This document shows positions 1 through 10,468 of a stretch of DNA of 64,000 nucleotides, piece by piece. The notes under the pieces were generated by a model, which had not been told where the DNA came from, made no database searches, and saw nothing but the letters and a program-made list of their open reading frames with translations. This DNA comes from Nitrososphaeria archaeon (GTDB taxonomy: Archaea; Thermoproteota; Nitrososphaeria; JACIWG01), in assembly GCA_026413865.1 (NCBI GenBank), contig JAOAKB010000002.1, forward strand, positions 49,507 through 113,506, in the 5' to 3' direction. Made by a program: the position numbers and the translations under genes. The stretch's first letter is position 1. Each line of letters opens with the position of its first letter.

Positions 1-2
1 TA

Positions 3-1166
3 AAAGGCTTTTCCACTAAAAGTATCCATGGACACGAATTTTATGATCCAGAATTAGGTTTATTTAAGGTTCCAATCTATCAAACAGTAGTTTGGGAACA
101 ATTTGATAAAATAACTGGATTGCCAAGAAAAACATCCAGAGAGACTGAATTAAAATATTCGAGAGAAGAGAATCCTACAGTCTATGCGTTGGAAAAAGTT
201 TTAGCAAAACTTGATGATACAGAGGATGCGCTTGCCTTCAATTGTGGTATGGCTGCTATTTCAACCATTTATCTTTCGACCCTAGAAAGTGGTTCCACCA
301 TTCTAATATCTAAAGAAGCATATGGTGTCACACAGCAGCTTGCTTTAAATTTAGGCAAATATGGTGTAAAAACATTATTTGGTGGACCAAATACTGAGGA
401 AATAATTGACCTGATAGATGATAAAGTGAGTCTTGTTGTAGTTGAAACCATAACAAATCCTTTACTCAAAGTTATAGATGTAAACGAGGTTATAAAAGTA
501 TGTAAGGAAAACAATGTAAAGATTGTTGTCGATAACACATTTGCAACACCAATACTTTATAGACCAGTAAAGAATGGTGCGTGGCTGGTACTCTACAGTC
601 TAACTAAATATCTTTCAGGCCATAATGATGTAATTGGAGGATCAGTTGCAGGAGACAAAGAAACAATTAAAGTACTATGGGACTGGCGCAAGAATCTTGG
701 AACAATAATGAATCCATTTGAAGCATATCTTGTAATTCGTGGGCTGGAAACGTTAGAAGTTAGATTTATTAAACAATGTGAAAACGCTTTAGAAATCGCT
801 GAATTCTTGAAAGATAATCCTAACGTTGAGGAAGTCTATTACCCAGGTTTAAAAGATAACGCCTACCATTCTATTGCAAACAAGGTCTTTGAACATCAAT
901 TATACGGTGGAGTAGTAAGTTTCAAGGTTAAGGGAGGGAAGGAGTCAGCATTCAATTTCTTTAAAAAGATCAAAGTAATAAAGTCTACACCAAGCCTTGG
1001 CGGAGTAGAAACATTAGCAACATATCCAATATTAAGTGCATCAAAGAGTATGCCTCAATCTTTAAAAGAGGAATTGGGTATAACGGATAATTTGATAAGA
1101 TTGTCCGTAGGATTAGAGGATATTGAAGATTTGAAGGAGGATATAGAGCAAGCCTTAAAAAGTTAG
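3..1166 (+). CDS. Cystathionine gamma-synthase/lyase-type PLP enzyme (Cys/Met metabolism), 5' truncated by the window edge
   Basis: The frame is open upstream of the listed ORF to the window start (KGFSTKSIHGHEFYDPELGLFKVPIYQTVVWEQFDKITGLPRK...). PLP lysine context YSLTKYLSGHNDVIGG; NPT..ALE and GVETLATYP motifs. Confidence 0.9.
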   Translation, partial: KGFSTKSIHGHEFYDPELGLFKVPIYQTVVWEQFDKITGLPRKTSRETELKYSREENPTVYALEKVLAKLDDTEDALAFNCGMAAISTIYLSTLESGSTILISKEAYGVTQQLALNLGKYGVKTLFGGPNTEEIIDLIDDKVSLVVVETITNPLLKVIDVNEVIKVCKENNVKIVVDNTFATPILYRPVKNGAWLVLYSLTKYLSGHNDVIGGSVAGDKETIKVLWDWRKNLGTIMNPFEAYLVIRGLETLEVRFIKQCENALEIAEFLKDNPNVEEVYYPGLKDNAYHSIANKVFEHQLYGGVVSFKVKGGKESAFNFFKKIKVIKSTPSLGGVETLATYPILSASKSMPQSLKEELGITDNLIRLSVGLEDIEDLKEDIEQALKS

Positions 1167-1339
1167 AGGACATATAAATTTAAATAATACAATTTTTTGA
1201 CTGAAGATGTTGAGGCTGAAATGGGTGGATTAGTTCATCTGTTCAAAGATTGAATATAGACAACCATTTTTAAATATAGAAACAGTTTTCGTGAACAAAC
1301 ATTTTATAGAACTAACAAGATGTTTTGAGGTGAAAAATT

Positions 1340-2323
1340 TTGGCTAATATTTCATTTGCGATACCTAAAGGGTCTCTTGAAAAAGCAACTTACGATTTTA
1401 TAGAAAAAGCGTTCATCAAACTATATGGCAAAGAAAGAAGCTACAGGCCAACATCAAGTGATACGGAAATCAAGTTTAAAATTTTAAGACCACAAGAAAT
1501 ACCAATATATGTTTCTGATGGATTATATGATTTAGGGATAACAGGCTTAGACTGGGTTCAAGAAACATCAGCAGATGTCAAAGTTCTTTTAAACCTTGAA
1601 TATGGTCAAACAAAACTTGTTTTTGCAGTTCCAAAAACATTTGAAGCAAACAATATGAATGAAATGATTAAAAAATACTGGTCTGAAAATAGGACACTAA
1701 GAATCTCGACAGAGTATCCTTTATCTATTTCAAAATATCTTATGTCACTCTCTGAATACAAGCAGATTTATGGCGGAATAAAGCCTATTATTATCACCCC
1801 ATGGTGGAAGACTGGCGAAAATAAGAATATACAAATATATCTTTCATTTGGTGCTACTGAAGCAAAACCTCCAGAAGAGGCAGACGCAATTGCAGACGTT
1901 TCAGAAACAGGCACAACACTAGAACAGAACGGATTAAAGCCATTAGACTTAATAATAGATTCACAAGCTGTACTAATAGCAAACAAAAGTTCTTTATCTA
2001 ATGAATTGAAGAGAGAAAAAATATATGACATTATAGCACTCTTTAGAGGAGTTATAGAAAGTGGGAAAAAATTGCATATATTCGTTAACGTTAAAGAAGA
2101 AAACCTTCAACCACTTGTTTCACTCTTGCCTGGACTAAAGGGGCCAACTATAAGTAAACTTTCTAAGCCCGGATGGTACGCAGTTAACACAGTAATATCA
2201 CGTTCAGAATACATGAAGCTTCTTCCAAAACTAAGAAAACTGGCTCAAGGTCTAGTGGTACATGAGCCACAACTGATAATGCCCTTAGAGGATATAGCGA
2301 AGGAAGAAAACGGTGAAAAATAA
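1340..2323 (+). CDS. hisG: ATP phosphoribosyltransferase (HisG), TTG start
   Basis: IPKGSLEKATYDFIEKA, DLGITGLDWV, ADAIADVSETGTTLEQNGL motifs; first gene of the his operon. Confidence 0.92.
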   Translation: MANISFAIPKGSLEKATYDFIEKAFIKLYGKERSYRPTSSDTEIKFKILRPQEIPIYVSDGLYDLGITGLDWVQETSADVKVLLNLEYGQTKLVFAVPKTFEANNMNEMIKKYWSENRTLRISTEYPLSISKYLMSLSEYKQIYGGIKPIIITPWWKTGENKNIQIYLSFGATEAKPPEEADAIADVSETGTTLEQNGLKPLDLIIDSQAVLIANKSSLSNELKREKIYDIIALFRGVIESGKKLHIFVNVKEENLQPLVSLLPGLKGPTISKLSKPGWYAVNTVISRSEYMKLLPKLRKLAQGLVVHEPQLIMPLEDIAKEENGEK

Positions 2324-2325
2324 GA

Positions 2326-3603
2326 TTGAAAACTTACTACATTAACAGAGAAAATATTAGAATGGTATTATCTAATATAAAAGAAAAGAGAACTTACATG
2401 AAAGATAGGGAAGAGATGGTGTTAAAGGTAATAGAGGATGTAAAAAGAAGAGGGGATGACGCATTAATTGAATACACTAAAATTTTTGATGGTATTATAC
2501 TGTCAAAGGATAAGATTCCCGTTAAAAGTGAGGAAATAAAAAATGCATACAGTTATATTAGTGAAGAACAGATTAAGGCATTAAAGATATTAAAAGAAAA
2601 TATAGAGAAAGTTGAAAAAGAAACCTTCAATAGAATGTTCTTTAAAATTGAAAATGATGGCTTCCAAATTATACAAACTTTAAAGCCAATAAATAGTGTT
2701 GGATGCTATGTACCTGGCGGTGAAGCGTCTTATCCTTCTACAGTGTTAATGGCAGCTATACCAGCAAAAGTTGCTGGAGTAAAGAGGGTTATTGTTGTTT
2801 CTCCACCAAAAAATTTGAGCGCACCACTATTGGTTGCGGCAGACATAGCAGGTGTTACAGAAATCTATCGTATAGGTGGTGCACATGCTATTGCAGCACT
2901 AGCCTACGGAACCGAAACAGTTAAGCCTGTGGATAAAATTGTTGGCCCTGGAGGAAAGTATGTGACTTTAGCGAAGGCTGCTGTAGCATGTGATGTTGCA
3001 ATAGATATGCTAGCAGGTCCTTCAGAACTTGTTATATATGCTGAGGGGGAAAGTTATGCTGAACAGATCGTGCTCGACCTTATTGCGCAAGCAGAACATA
3101 GCTCAGACACAATATGTGGACTTGTGACAACCTCTTCTAATCTCATTAAACGGGTTGCACAGCTTCTACCAGAGTATATTATGTCAGCACATAGACGTAA
3201 TATTGTTAATTTGTCTATCGAAAACAATGGCTTTCTAGCTTTAGCTGAAAATGAGGAAGTTGCAGTAGACTTCATCAACGAGCTTGCACCAGAACATTTA
3301 GAAATATTCTCAAAAGATTATGAAAAAATTCTTGATTCGATTAAAAATGTGGGTGCGATTATGATAAATGGTTCAAGTGTGGTAACAGACTATTATTGTG
3401 GAATAAACCATATACTCCCTACAAGTGGACAGGCAAGATATAGGGGGGGATTATCTTGTCTAGACTTTGTTAAAATCGTGAAAGTTATTGTAGCGTCAGA
3501 AAAATATTCTGAAAAAACACATTTTGTAATAGAACAACTCGGAAAATGTGAGGGATTACTTAATCATGTAAATAGTTTAATGTATAGAAAAGAGATAAGG
3601 TGA
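2326..3603 (+). CDS. hisD: Histidinol dehydrogenase, TTG start
   Basis: VGCYVPGGEASYPSTVLMAAIPAKVAGV, DKIVGPGGKYVTLAK, DMLAGPSELVIYA, LAPEHLEI, NHILPTSGQARYRGGLS. Confidence 0.95.
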   Translation: MKTYYINRENIRMVLSNIKEKRTYMKDREEMVLKVIEDVKRRGDDALIEYTKIFDGIILSKDKIPVKSEEIKNAYSYISEEQIKALKILKENIEKVEKETFNRMFFKIENDGFQIIQTLKPINSVGCYVPGGEASYPSTVLMAAIPAKVAGVKRVIVVSPPKNLSAPLLVAADIAGVTEIYRIGGAHAIAALAYGTETVKPVDKIVGPGGKYVTLAKAAVACDVAIDMLAGPSELVIYAEGESYAEQIVLDLIAQAEHSSDTICGLVTTSSNLIKRVAQLLPEYIMSAHRRNIVNLSIENNGFLALAENEEVAVDFINELAPEHLEIFSKDYEKILDSIKNVGAIMINGSSVVTDYYCGINHILPTSGQARYRGGLSCLDFVKIVKVIVASEKYSEKTHFVIEQLGKCEGLLNHVNSLMYRKEIR

Positions 3604-3649
3604 TTATAAATTGTATCTTTTATTCAATTAAATTTTTGAGGGAAACTAA

Positions 3650-4726
3650 ATGCCTGGAAACTATATTAAATTAGAGGACAAGAGAATATATTTGCATAAA
3701 AATTTTATAGAAGTTAAGAATAGTATAGAAAAACTGGTTTTTGATTGTGATGGCGTTCTAATAAATACAAACAATTCTTATAGAAAGACTATAAGAGAGA
3801 CACTTTCAATAATCTTTAAGCCCTTTCCTCAAAGAAGATTTATTGGATATAGGGAAATTGAAAAGCTAAAGTTTACAGGAATTTACAACAATGACTGGGA
3901 TACAACATACGCTTTAGCACTGTTTCTCTTTACAACCCTATCAGAGGAGCAGACTAAAGAATTAGTTAAATGGTTGACACTACAGAAAAATGATACTAGT
4001 TCTAAATCTTGTAAAAAGGGGTTTAACATAGAACTTCAAAGCTTCTTAAATAGCATAGAATCTGATCCAATTAAAGACCCTGAAAAATATGCAACAAAAG
4101 TATGCAAAGAAAAGGGAACATATAATGAACTAGAAGAATTTATTAAGATAATTGGAAAGCCAACTAATGTTCGAGAAAGTCTGCTAGCAAAAATCTTTGA
4201 TTCAATATATTATGGAGAAAAACTCTTTCAAAAAATATATAATATTGTTCCTCCAATCAAGATTCCAAAAGGAAATATTGAAACAGAAAGATTGTATATC
4301 AGTAAAAGAACATTATTATTTTTAAAAGAAACTTTCAATTCAAAAATATATCTACTTACAGGCAGATCTAAAATTTCAATTCAATACAAAATGAGATATA
4401 TGGAAGAATATTTTGATACAAAAAAATCATATTTTATAGAAGATATAGTTAGGGATGGTGTTGGAAACATAAATTTATTTAAAAAGCCTTCTCCAATACC
4501 ATTAATAAATTTGGCAGACAATCAACCAACATTATATATTGGAGATTCAACAGAAGATTTGATATTGGCTAAAAAGGCTAAGGATGTTTCAAACAAAATA
4601 TATTTTGCCGGAATAGTTAATCCAAATGATAAAATGGTAAGAAGATATTTTATGGAATCAAATGCAGATTTAATCGTTTTATCAGTTAATGACTTACCAA
4701 AAGTATTTAAGAACAAGATAAAGTGA
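3650..4726 (+). CDS. HAD-superfamily hydrolase embedded in the his operon (candidate histidinol-phosphate phosphatase)
   Basis: HAD motif I FDCDGVLINTNNSY; motif II LLTGRS; motif III/IV YIGDSTEDLILAKKA. Located between hisD and hisB. Confidence 0.8.
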   Translation: MPGNYIKLEDKRIYLHKNFIEVKNSIEKLVFDCDGVLINTNNSYRKTIRETLSIIFKPFPQRRFIGYREIEKLKFTGIYNNDWDTTYALALFLFTTLSEEQTKELVKWLTLQKNDTSSKSCKKGFNIELQSFLNSIESDPIKDPEKYATKVCKEKGTYNELEEFIKIIGKPTNVRESLLAKIFDSIYYGEKLFQKIYNIVPPIKIPKGNIETERLYISKRTLLFLKETFNSKIYLLTGRSKISIQYKMRYMEEYFDTKKSYFIEDIVRDGVGNINLFKKPSPIPLINLADNQPTLYIGDSTEDLILAKKAKDVSNKIYFAGIVNPNDKMVRRYFMESNADLIVLSVNDLPKVFKNKIK

Positions 4727-4734
4727 TTTAGTTT

Positions 4735-5310
4735 ATGAGAATAATGAAATTGGAACGTAAAACAAAGGAAACAGAAATAGTTATCACATTAAATTTAGAC
4801 GGAAGTGGCAAATATGAAATTGACACACCAATAGCCTTTTTAAATCACATGTTAAGTGAACTAGCGGTCCACTCCTTAATGGATCTACAGATTAAAGCAA
4901 AGGGTGACCTTAAGCATCATATTATTGAAGATGTCGCAATAGTTTTAGGAAATGCAATAAAAGATGCTTTAGGAGATAGAATAGGATTAAGAAGGTTTGG
5001 TTACGCTATGGTCCCAATGGATGATGCACTTGCATTAGCGAGTGTTGACCTTGTTAATAGACCGTATGTGTCAATAAAAATGAAGCTTGAAAAGCAAAGA
5101 GTTGAAGATGTAGCCTGTGAAGACATAATACACTTTATTGAAACTTTTGCTAAAAACATTCCCTGCACATTACATGTGGAAATTTTAAAGGGTGAAAATG
5201 TCCATCATAAGATTGAGGCAGCATTCAAGGCAATAGCGCTTTCATTAAGGGAGGCATGGTCCTATGATGAAAGAAGAGTGGGCAGTCCGAGCTCTAAAGG
5301 ACTGATGTAA
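4735..5310 (+). CDS. hisB: Imidazoleglycerol-phosphate dehydratase
   Basis: FLNHMLSELAVHSLMDL, HHIIEDVAIVLGNAIKDALGDR, HHKIEAAFKAIALSLREA. Confidence 0.95.
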   Translation: MRIMKLERKTKETEIVITLNLDGSGKYEIDTPIAFLNHMLSELAVHSLMDLQIKAKGDLKHHIIEDVAIVLGNAIKDALGDRIGLRRFGYAMVPMDDALALASVDLVNRPYVSIKMKLEKQRVEDVACEDIIHFIETFAKNIPCTLHVEILKGENVHHKIEAAFKAIALSLREAWSYDERRVGSPSSKGLM

Positions 5311-5913
5311 ATGATTTTTGCAGTTATAGATTATGGAGCAAGTAACATGTTCAGTCTTATAGCATCCCTTAAACGAGCAAATGTACAAGTAAAAATAGTT
5401 GATGAAAGAGAAAGATTAGAAAAATATTCTGCTATAATATTACCTGGTGTTGGAAATTTCACTTCAGCTGTTCAAAAGATATCTAATCTTAAAAATGAAA
5501 TTTTAGACGCAGTAGCTAAAGGAACATACATTTTTGGAATATGTTTAGGCATGCAGTTACTATTTAATGAAAGCGAAGAAGGACAAGGGGAAGGTTTAAG
5601 CATATTTAGAGGAAAAGTAGTAAAGTTTCCAAAAACAATAAAAGTACCGCATATGGGCTGGAATCTTGTAGAACCTCAAGGATATAGCTTACTGTTATCA
5701 GATTTTGAGAGAGAAAGGTGGGCTTACTTTGCACACTCCTATTATCCAAACCCTTCCAACAACAATATTGTTAAAGGGATAACACATTATGGTATAAAAT
5801 TTGTTTCTGTTGTAGAAGAAGGAAACATATTTGGGACACAATTTCATCCGGAAAAGTCTGGAGAATTTGGTAGACGAATTATTAAAAATTTTGTAGAATA
5901 TGTTAGAAGGTGA
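5311..5913 (+). CDS. hisH: Imidazole glycerol phosphate synthase glutaminase subunit HisH
   Basis: IDYGASNMFSLIASL, LPGVGNF, GICLGMQLLFNESEEG, GTQFHPEKSGEFG. Confidence 0.95.
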   Translation: MIFAVIDYGASNMFSLIASLKRANVQVKIVDERERLEKYSAIILPGVGNFTSAVQKISNLKNEILDAVAKGTYIFGICLGMQLLFNESEEGQGEGLSIFRGKVVKFPKTIKVPHMGWNLVEPQGYSLLLSDFERERWAYFAHSYYPNPSNNNIVKGITHYGIKFVSVVEEGNIFGTQFHPEKSGEFGRRIIKNFVEYVRR

Positions 5914-5919
5914 GAGTTT

Positions 5920-6639
5920 TTGGAAATATTGCCTGCAATAGACTTGATGGATGGTAAGGTTGTAAGATTAATAAGAGGGCAACCATCAAACATTATTGTA
6001 TATTCGGATAATCCTTGTAAAGTTGCATTAGAATGGGAGAAAAGTGGAGTCCCAGGAATACACGTTATCGATCTTAATGCAGCATTTGGTTCAGGAAATA
6101 ATCGAAAAATAGTCAAAAAAATATGTGAGAATATAAGGTTGCCAATAAACTTTGGAGGGGGATTGCATACAATTGAAGATATAGAGGAAGCATTTAGTAT
6201 AGGAGTTAGTAGAGTTATTGTTGGATCAGCAATCTTTACAAGAAAACTTGAGTTAGAGGAGGTACTATCTTTTGGAAAAGATAAGGTTATTGTAGCAATT
6301 GATCACAAGAACGGTAAAGTTACAATAGATGGATGGAAAACAGTTTTATCTATAGACATATATGATGCAATGAAAAGTCTCTGGTCTAGGGGTGCAAGAC
6401 TCTTTCTTACAACCAATACACAAACAGATGGAACGTTAGAGGGTATAGATATCCAATACCTAAAAAAGGTAGAAGAATTTTTAAAACAAGTCTATGTAGC
6501 AGGAGGAATATCCTCAATAAGTGATCTATTAATCTTGAAGCAGATGAAGGTTAAAGGTGTAGTTTTAGGAAGAGTATTATATGATAAGATTATAGATATT
6601 AAAGAGGCTTTAGAGGTTGCTAAAGATGACTGTAGCTAA
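5920..6639 (+). CDS. hisA: Phosphoribosylformimino-5-aminoimidazole carboxamide ribotide isomerase, TTG start
   Basis: [69 protein letters not shown]. Confidence 0.93.
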   Translation: MEILPAIDLMDGKVVRLIRGQPSNIIVYSDNPCKVALEWEKSGVPGIHVIDLNAAFGSGNNRKIVKKICENIRLPINFGGGLHTIEDIEEAFSIGVSRVIVGSAIFTRKLELEEVLSFGKDKVIVAIDHKNGKVTIDGWKTVLSIDIYDAMKSLWSRGARLFLTTNTQTDGTLEGIDIQYLKKVEEFLKQVYVAGGISSISDLLILKQMKVKGVVLGRVLYDKIIDIKEALEVAKDDCS

Positions 6640-7393
6640 AAGAATAATACCATGCTTAGACGTTGATAATGGTAAAGTTGTAAAGGGCAGACATTTTGTC
6701 GAACTAAGAGAGGCAGGGGAGCCAGTTGAACTTGCAACAAGATACAGGGACGAAGGTGCAGACGAACTAGTCTTTCTCGATATTACTGCAACAGTTGAAT
6801 CACGGAACACATTATATGATGTGGTGAGGAATGTTGCTGAAGTTTTAGACATACCTTTTACAGTAGGAGGAGGAATAAGAAGTATAGAGGACGCTTACAA
6901 AATATTAAGAAATGGCGCTGACAAAATTTCAATAAATACAATGGCTGTTGAAAAACCTGAAATAATCAAAGAACTTTCTATAAAATATGGAGCACAGTGT
7001 GTTGTTGTAGCAATAGATGCAAAAAGAACATATAGGACAAAATCAGGATTTGAAGTATATACTCATGGTGCAAGAGTTCCAAGAAATATAGATGCACTAG
7101 AATGGGCTAAAAGAGTTGAAGAATTAGGTGCAGGAGAAATTCTTTTAACCTCAATTGATAGAGATGGAACAAAGGAAGGATACGACCTAGAACTAACTTC
7201 ACTTATTTCCTCAAATGTTAACATTCCAGTTATTGCTAGTGGTGGTGGAGGCACACTTGAGCACATTTATGAGGCACTAACTTTAGGAAAAGCTGATGCT
7301 GCACTCGCAGCATCTATTTTCCACTACAAAGAATATACAATTAGAGAAGTTAAAGAATATTTGAAAAGAAGAGGAGTGATGGTTAGATTATGA
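6626..7393 (+). CDS. hisF: Imidazole glycerol phosphate synthase cyclase subunit HisF
   Basis: [59 protein letters not shown] at 6626 preferred over the TTG at 6617; overlaps the end of hisA. Confidence 0.95.
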   Translation: MTVAKRIIPCLDVDNGKVVKGRHFVELREAGEPVELATRYRDEGADELVFLDITATVESRNTLYDVVRNVAEVLDIPFTVGGGIRSIEDAYKILRNGADKISINTMAVEKPEIIKELSIKYGAQCVVVAIDAKRTYRTKSGFEVYTHGARVPRNIDALEWAKRVEELGAGEILLTSIDRDGTKEGYDLELTSLISSNVNIPVIASGGGGTLEHIYEALTLGKADAALAASIFHYKEYTIREVKEYLKRRGVMVRL

Positions 7394-7731
7394 AATTTGA
7401 TATAGAGTATGTTAAGTTAGAAGATTTAATGTTTAAGGAACAATGGCTATTACCTGTGGTGGTTCAAGATGTCAACACTAAAGAGGTTCTTATGGTAGCG
7501 TATGCGAACAAGGAGGCAGTATCTAAAACTTTGGAAACAGGATATGCACATTTTTGGAGTAGAAGCAGAAAGAAACTTTGGAAAAAGGGTGAAACTTCAG
7601 GCAACTTTATAAAGGTAGAAAAGATTCTTGTAGACTGTGACAACGATACACTGCTATATTTGGCTTTTCCAACTGGACCAACATGTCATACAGGAAGAGT
7701 TTCATGCTTTTTTAAAGAATTAACTGTTTAA
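7390..7731 (+). CDS. hisI: Phosphoribosyl-AMP cyclohydrolase
   Basis: [68 protein letters not shown]; 4-bp overlap with hisF. Confidence 0.95.
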   Translation: MKFDIEYVKLEDLMFKEQWLLPVVVQDVNTKEVLMVAYANKEAVSKTLETGYAHFWSRSRKKLWKKGETSGNFIKVEKILVDCDNDTLLYLAFPTGPTCHTGRVSCFFKELTV

Positions 7732-7737
7732 GCGTTA

Positions 7738-8319
7738 TCATTCTAAGCTTCTTTTTATCAAATATTTTATAAGCTTATGACTTATTACTGGCCTCCCATT
7801 TTCTATAGGATAAGCGTAGGGTAGAACTATGTAATGGTGATAAGGCTGTTTTTCCAACTTAATCTTTATTCTAAGCCCACGCTTAACAGGAATATCCTCT
7901 AACTTTTTACCATTCATCACCATATAGGAAACATATACAGCACCGTCTATAGGAAATTGCCAAACACCAATATTTCTCAACAAAGCACCCTTTGCATATG
8001 AACTTAACATTTTAGACGTCCTACCTTGAGGAGGATTATCGCCTAAAATGCCTCCAATCACAACAGCCTTTTTATTAACCATATCTTCATAGCAAAGTCT
8101 TAATTCAGCTTGAGGATCTAATATTATAATATCTTTTGGGTCAAAAATTTCCCAAACATGTGATTGAACGACTTTACCAAGTTTAGACAAAACTTTAACC
8201 CAACCAGATGGAACATTTGTAAAAACAATATTTTTTCCAGTAATTTTTGAAGCATTCTCATATTCATAATAAAGCCATTTACTTAGTTCATTCTCCAAAT
8301 TTTCTATAATAATTTCCAA
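7738..8319 (-). CDS. SPOUT-fold SAM-dependent methyltransferase of the DUF431/Sfm1-like family
   Basis: LDPQAELRL... VIGGILGDNPPQGRTSKMLSSYAKGALLRNIGVWQFPIDGAVYV matches the family signature as I recall it. Confidence 0.65.
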   Translation of the reverse strand: MEIIIENLENELSKWLYYEYENASKITGKNIVFTNVPSGWVKVLSKLGKVVQSHVWEIFDPKDIIILDPQAELRLCYEDMVNKKAVVIGGILGDNPPQGRTSKMLSSYAKGALLRNIGVWQFPIDGAVYVSYMVMNGKKLEDIPVKRGLRIKIKLEKQPYHHYIVLPYAYPIENGRPVISHKLIKYLIKRSLE

Positions 8320-8338
8320 CCTATATCACATTCAAACA

Positions 8339-8923
8339 TTATACCAGTTGATTAAAGCTTGCCAATCTTGCACCAGCATTAACCATTTCATTAAGGGCTT
8401 CCTCACTATCCTTTGGTTTCAAGTTAACACCCTTTACTGCATCCACTAGAACATAAACTTCATACCCAAGTTTTAGAGCATCACGAACAGTGGCCTTAAC
8501 ACAATAATCTGTGGCTAAACCAGCAACAAAAAGTCTTCTTACATTATTCCTCCTAAGTATTTTATCTAATTCTGTTCCCTGGAAACCTGAGTATGCTTCA
8601 ATTTCAGGCTTAAAAGCTTTAGAAATTACAATAACATTCTTAGGCAATTTTAGCATCGGATGAAACTCTGCACCCCAAGTATTTTGCACACAGTGTACAG
8701 GCCAAAGACCACCATACTCTTTAAAAGAAATATGATTTTTGGGATGCCAGTCTCTAGTTGCAACAACAATAGCATTTTTTGAAACAAACTTCTCAATATA
8801 CTTGTTTATAACAGGAACTATCTTGTCCCCCTCTGGTACTGCAAGTGCACCACCAGGACAGAAATCATTTTGTACGTCTACAATTATAAGTGCATCATTT
8901 CCTACAATATTGACATATTCCAT
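8339..8923 (-). CDS. pncA: Nicotinamidase / isochorismatase-family hydrolase
   Basis: ALIIVDVQNDFCPGGALAVPEGDKIVPVIN, ATRDWHPKNHISF, WPVHCVQNTWGAEFHP, FVAGLATDYCVKATVRDA. Confidence 0.92.
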   Translation of the reverse strand: MEYVNIVGNDALIIVDVQNDFCPGGALAVPEGDKIVPVINKYIEKFVSKNAIVVATRDWHPKNHISFKEYGGLWPVHCVQNTWGAEFHPMLKLPKNVIVISKAFKPEIEAYSGFQGTELDKILRRNNVRRLFVAGLATDYCVKATVRDALKLGYEVYVLVDAVKGVNLKPKDSEEALNEMVNAGARLASFNQLV

Positions 8924-9221
8924 ACTTCTAAAACTATTTAAAAGGAATATAATAAATTTTTTTGGTTAAGAATATAGTTTCAATAAAGGTTAAAGCAAGC
9001 ATAATTGTAAGAAAACTATTGCTCTGGATTCTTTAATTTAATATAGAATTTTTAATCAATATAAAGCTAGAGAATAAAAATCCGCCAAGTATATATGGGC
9101 TGACCTTATAACATTCCAAGCTTCTTAAAATAGAAAGGATTCTACTTTTCTATAAAGATTAGTAATTTTGTGTAAAAAGCTGCCAAAAAATTTTATATTC
9201 AATTAAAAAATTTGCCTATAC

Positions 9222-9245
9222 ACTTATATAAAAGTTTGTATAAGT
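9222..9245 (+). promoter_or_regulatory. Inverted repeat ACTTATA-N10-TATAAGT overlapping the TATA region upstream of the GYD-domain gene
   Basis: Perfect 7-bp arms at 9222-9228 and 9239-9245, ending 7 bp before the ATG at 9253. Confidence 0.4.
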
Positions 9246-9252
9246 TATTTGT

Positions 9253-9540
9253 ATGCCAGTTTATGTTCTACTTTCAACATTAACGGACGAGGGTGCCAAA
9301 ACAATTAAAAGTAAACCTGAAAGGATCAAGGAAGTTAATAAAGAGATAGAGGCTTTTGGAGTAAAGGTTTTACACCAATATGCTGTACTTGGACCATATG
9401 ATTTTGTTAACATTGTAGAGGCGCCGAATAATGAAACAATTTTTAAACTTTCTGTAGAATTATCCTCACGTGGGACAATTAAGATAATGAGTATGCCAGC
9501 TATTCCAACAGATGAACTCATAAAAATGATCAAAAAATAA
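9253..9540 (+). CDS. GYD-domain protein (ferredoxin-like fold)
   Basis: MPVYVLLSTLTDEGAKTIKSKPERIKEVN...GPYDFVNIVEAPNNETIFKLSVELSSRGTIKIMSMPAIP. Confidence 0.85.
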   Translation: MPVYVLLSTLTDEGAKTIKSKPERIKEVNKEIEAFGVKVLHQYAVLGPYDFVNIVEAPNNETIFKLSVELSSRGTIKIMSMPAIPTDELIKMIKK

Positions 9541-9592
9541 TATAGGCACCCTTACCACAAAATTTTTTTAGTACATCAATAATTTAGGAAAA

Positions 9593-10468
9593 TCATATCT
9601 TATCAATAAAAACTATGTCTTCCTGAAAATGATGTTCTGCTTTATCCAAATATCTTCCTTCACTATCTATTATTGAAGATATTCCTTCAAATTGGAAACC
9701 AAGAATTTTTCCTACACCCATGGGATTAACACCATACTTGAAACCATATTTTTTAGTCATACTATAACATCCTTTCCACCATATTTCCTTAGCCTTATCC
9801 CAAGTTAGTTCAGCATTGGCAGACGGTTGAATAAGTATTTCAGCACCATCTTTTCTAAGTTTAGAAACTACATCATCAAAAAATGAATCATAACATATGG
9901 CTACACCAATTTTTCCAAACTCTGTTTCAAAGGCATTAATTTTTTCAATACTAGAAGGATGAAGACCTAGCTCATATTCGGGTGGAGTTATGTGAACCTT
10001 ACGTTGTACACCTATAATTTTTCCTTCGGGGTCAAAAGTATATGAAATATTTCTTACCTTACCCTCATATTTAACAAATGTTGAGCCTGCAACAACATAG
10101 CATCCACTTTTTCTAGCAACTTCCTCGAAAGTTTTAACGTAGGTTTCAAGCATAGGTTTGCTTTTCCAAATTAGTATTGCTTCCGTCCACTTATTTGTCA
10201 AATTAGTTAACATTATTGAAACCAGCTTGGGAAAATTTTTTATTACAAGCTTTTTTAATGTACTTGAAATGTCTTCACTTTCAAAAGCTTTTGTACCTTC
10301 AAGCACTAGAAAAACACCTACATTTTCTGGATAGACGATAATTCCTTCGCTTCCAATTAATTTGGAGGCTTCGACACCAAGTTTAATCATTTTTTCCTTA
10401 AATCTATAAGACTCCAAATAATCTAAAGTTTCAAACTTGTATTGTATTGCCGCGATACCGGCCATCAT
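9593..10468 (-). CDS. Carbon-nitrogen hydrolase (nitrilase superfamily)
   Basis: Glu-Lys-Cys catalytic set: YPENVG; VQRKVHITPPE; GVAICYDSFF. Start codon overlaps the MFS stop. Confidence 0.88.
   Translation of the reverse strand: MMAGIAAIQYKFETLDYLESYRFKEKMIKLGVEASKLIGSEGIIVYPENVGVFLVLEGTKAFESEDISSTLKKLVIKNFPKLVSIMLTNLTNKWTEAILIWKSKPMLETYVKTFEEVARKSGCYVVAGSTFVKYEGKVRNISYTFDPEGKIIGVQRKVHITPPEYELGLHPSSIEKINAFETEFGKIGVAICYDSFFDDVVSKLRKDGAEILIQPSANAELTWDKAKEIWWKGCYSMTKKYGFKYGVNPMGVGKILGFQFEGISSIIDSEGRYLDKAEHHFQEDIVFIDKI

Noticed and set aside
1167-1339. Possible C/D-box sRNA in the gap before hisG (GATGTTGAGGCTGA...)
   Set aside because: Box C differs from RTGATGA and the C-to-D' spacing is too short; no terminal stem seen.
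9133-9156. Short hairpin ATAGAAA...TTTCTAT downstream of an AT-rich gap
   Set aside because: Weak AT-only stem; not enough to call a terminator or ncRNA.
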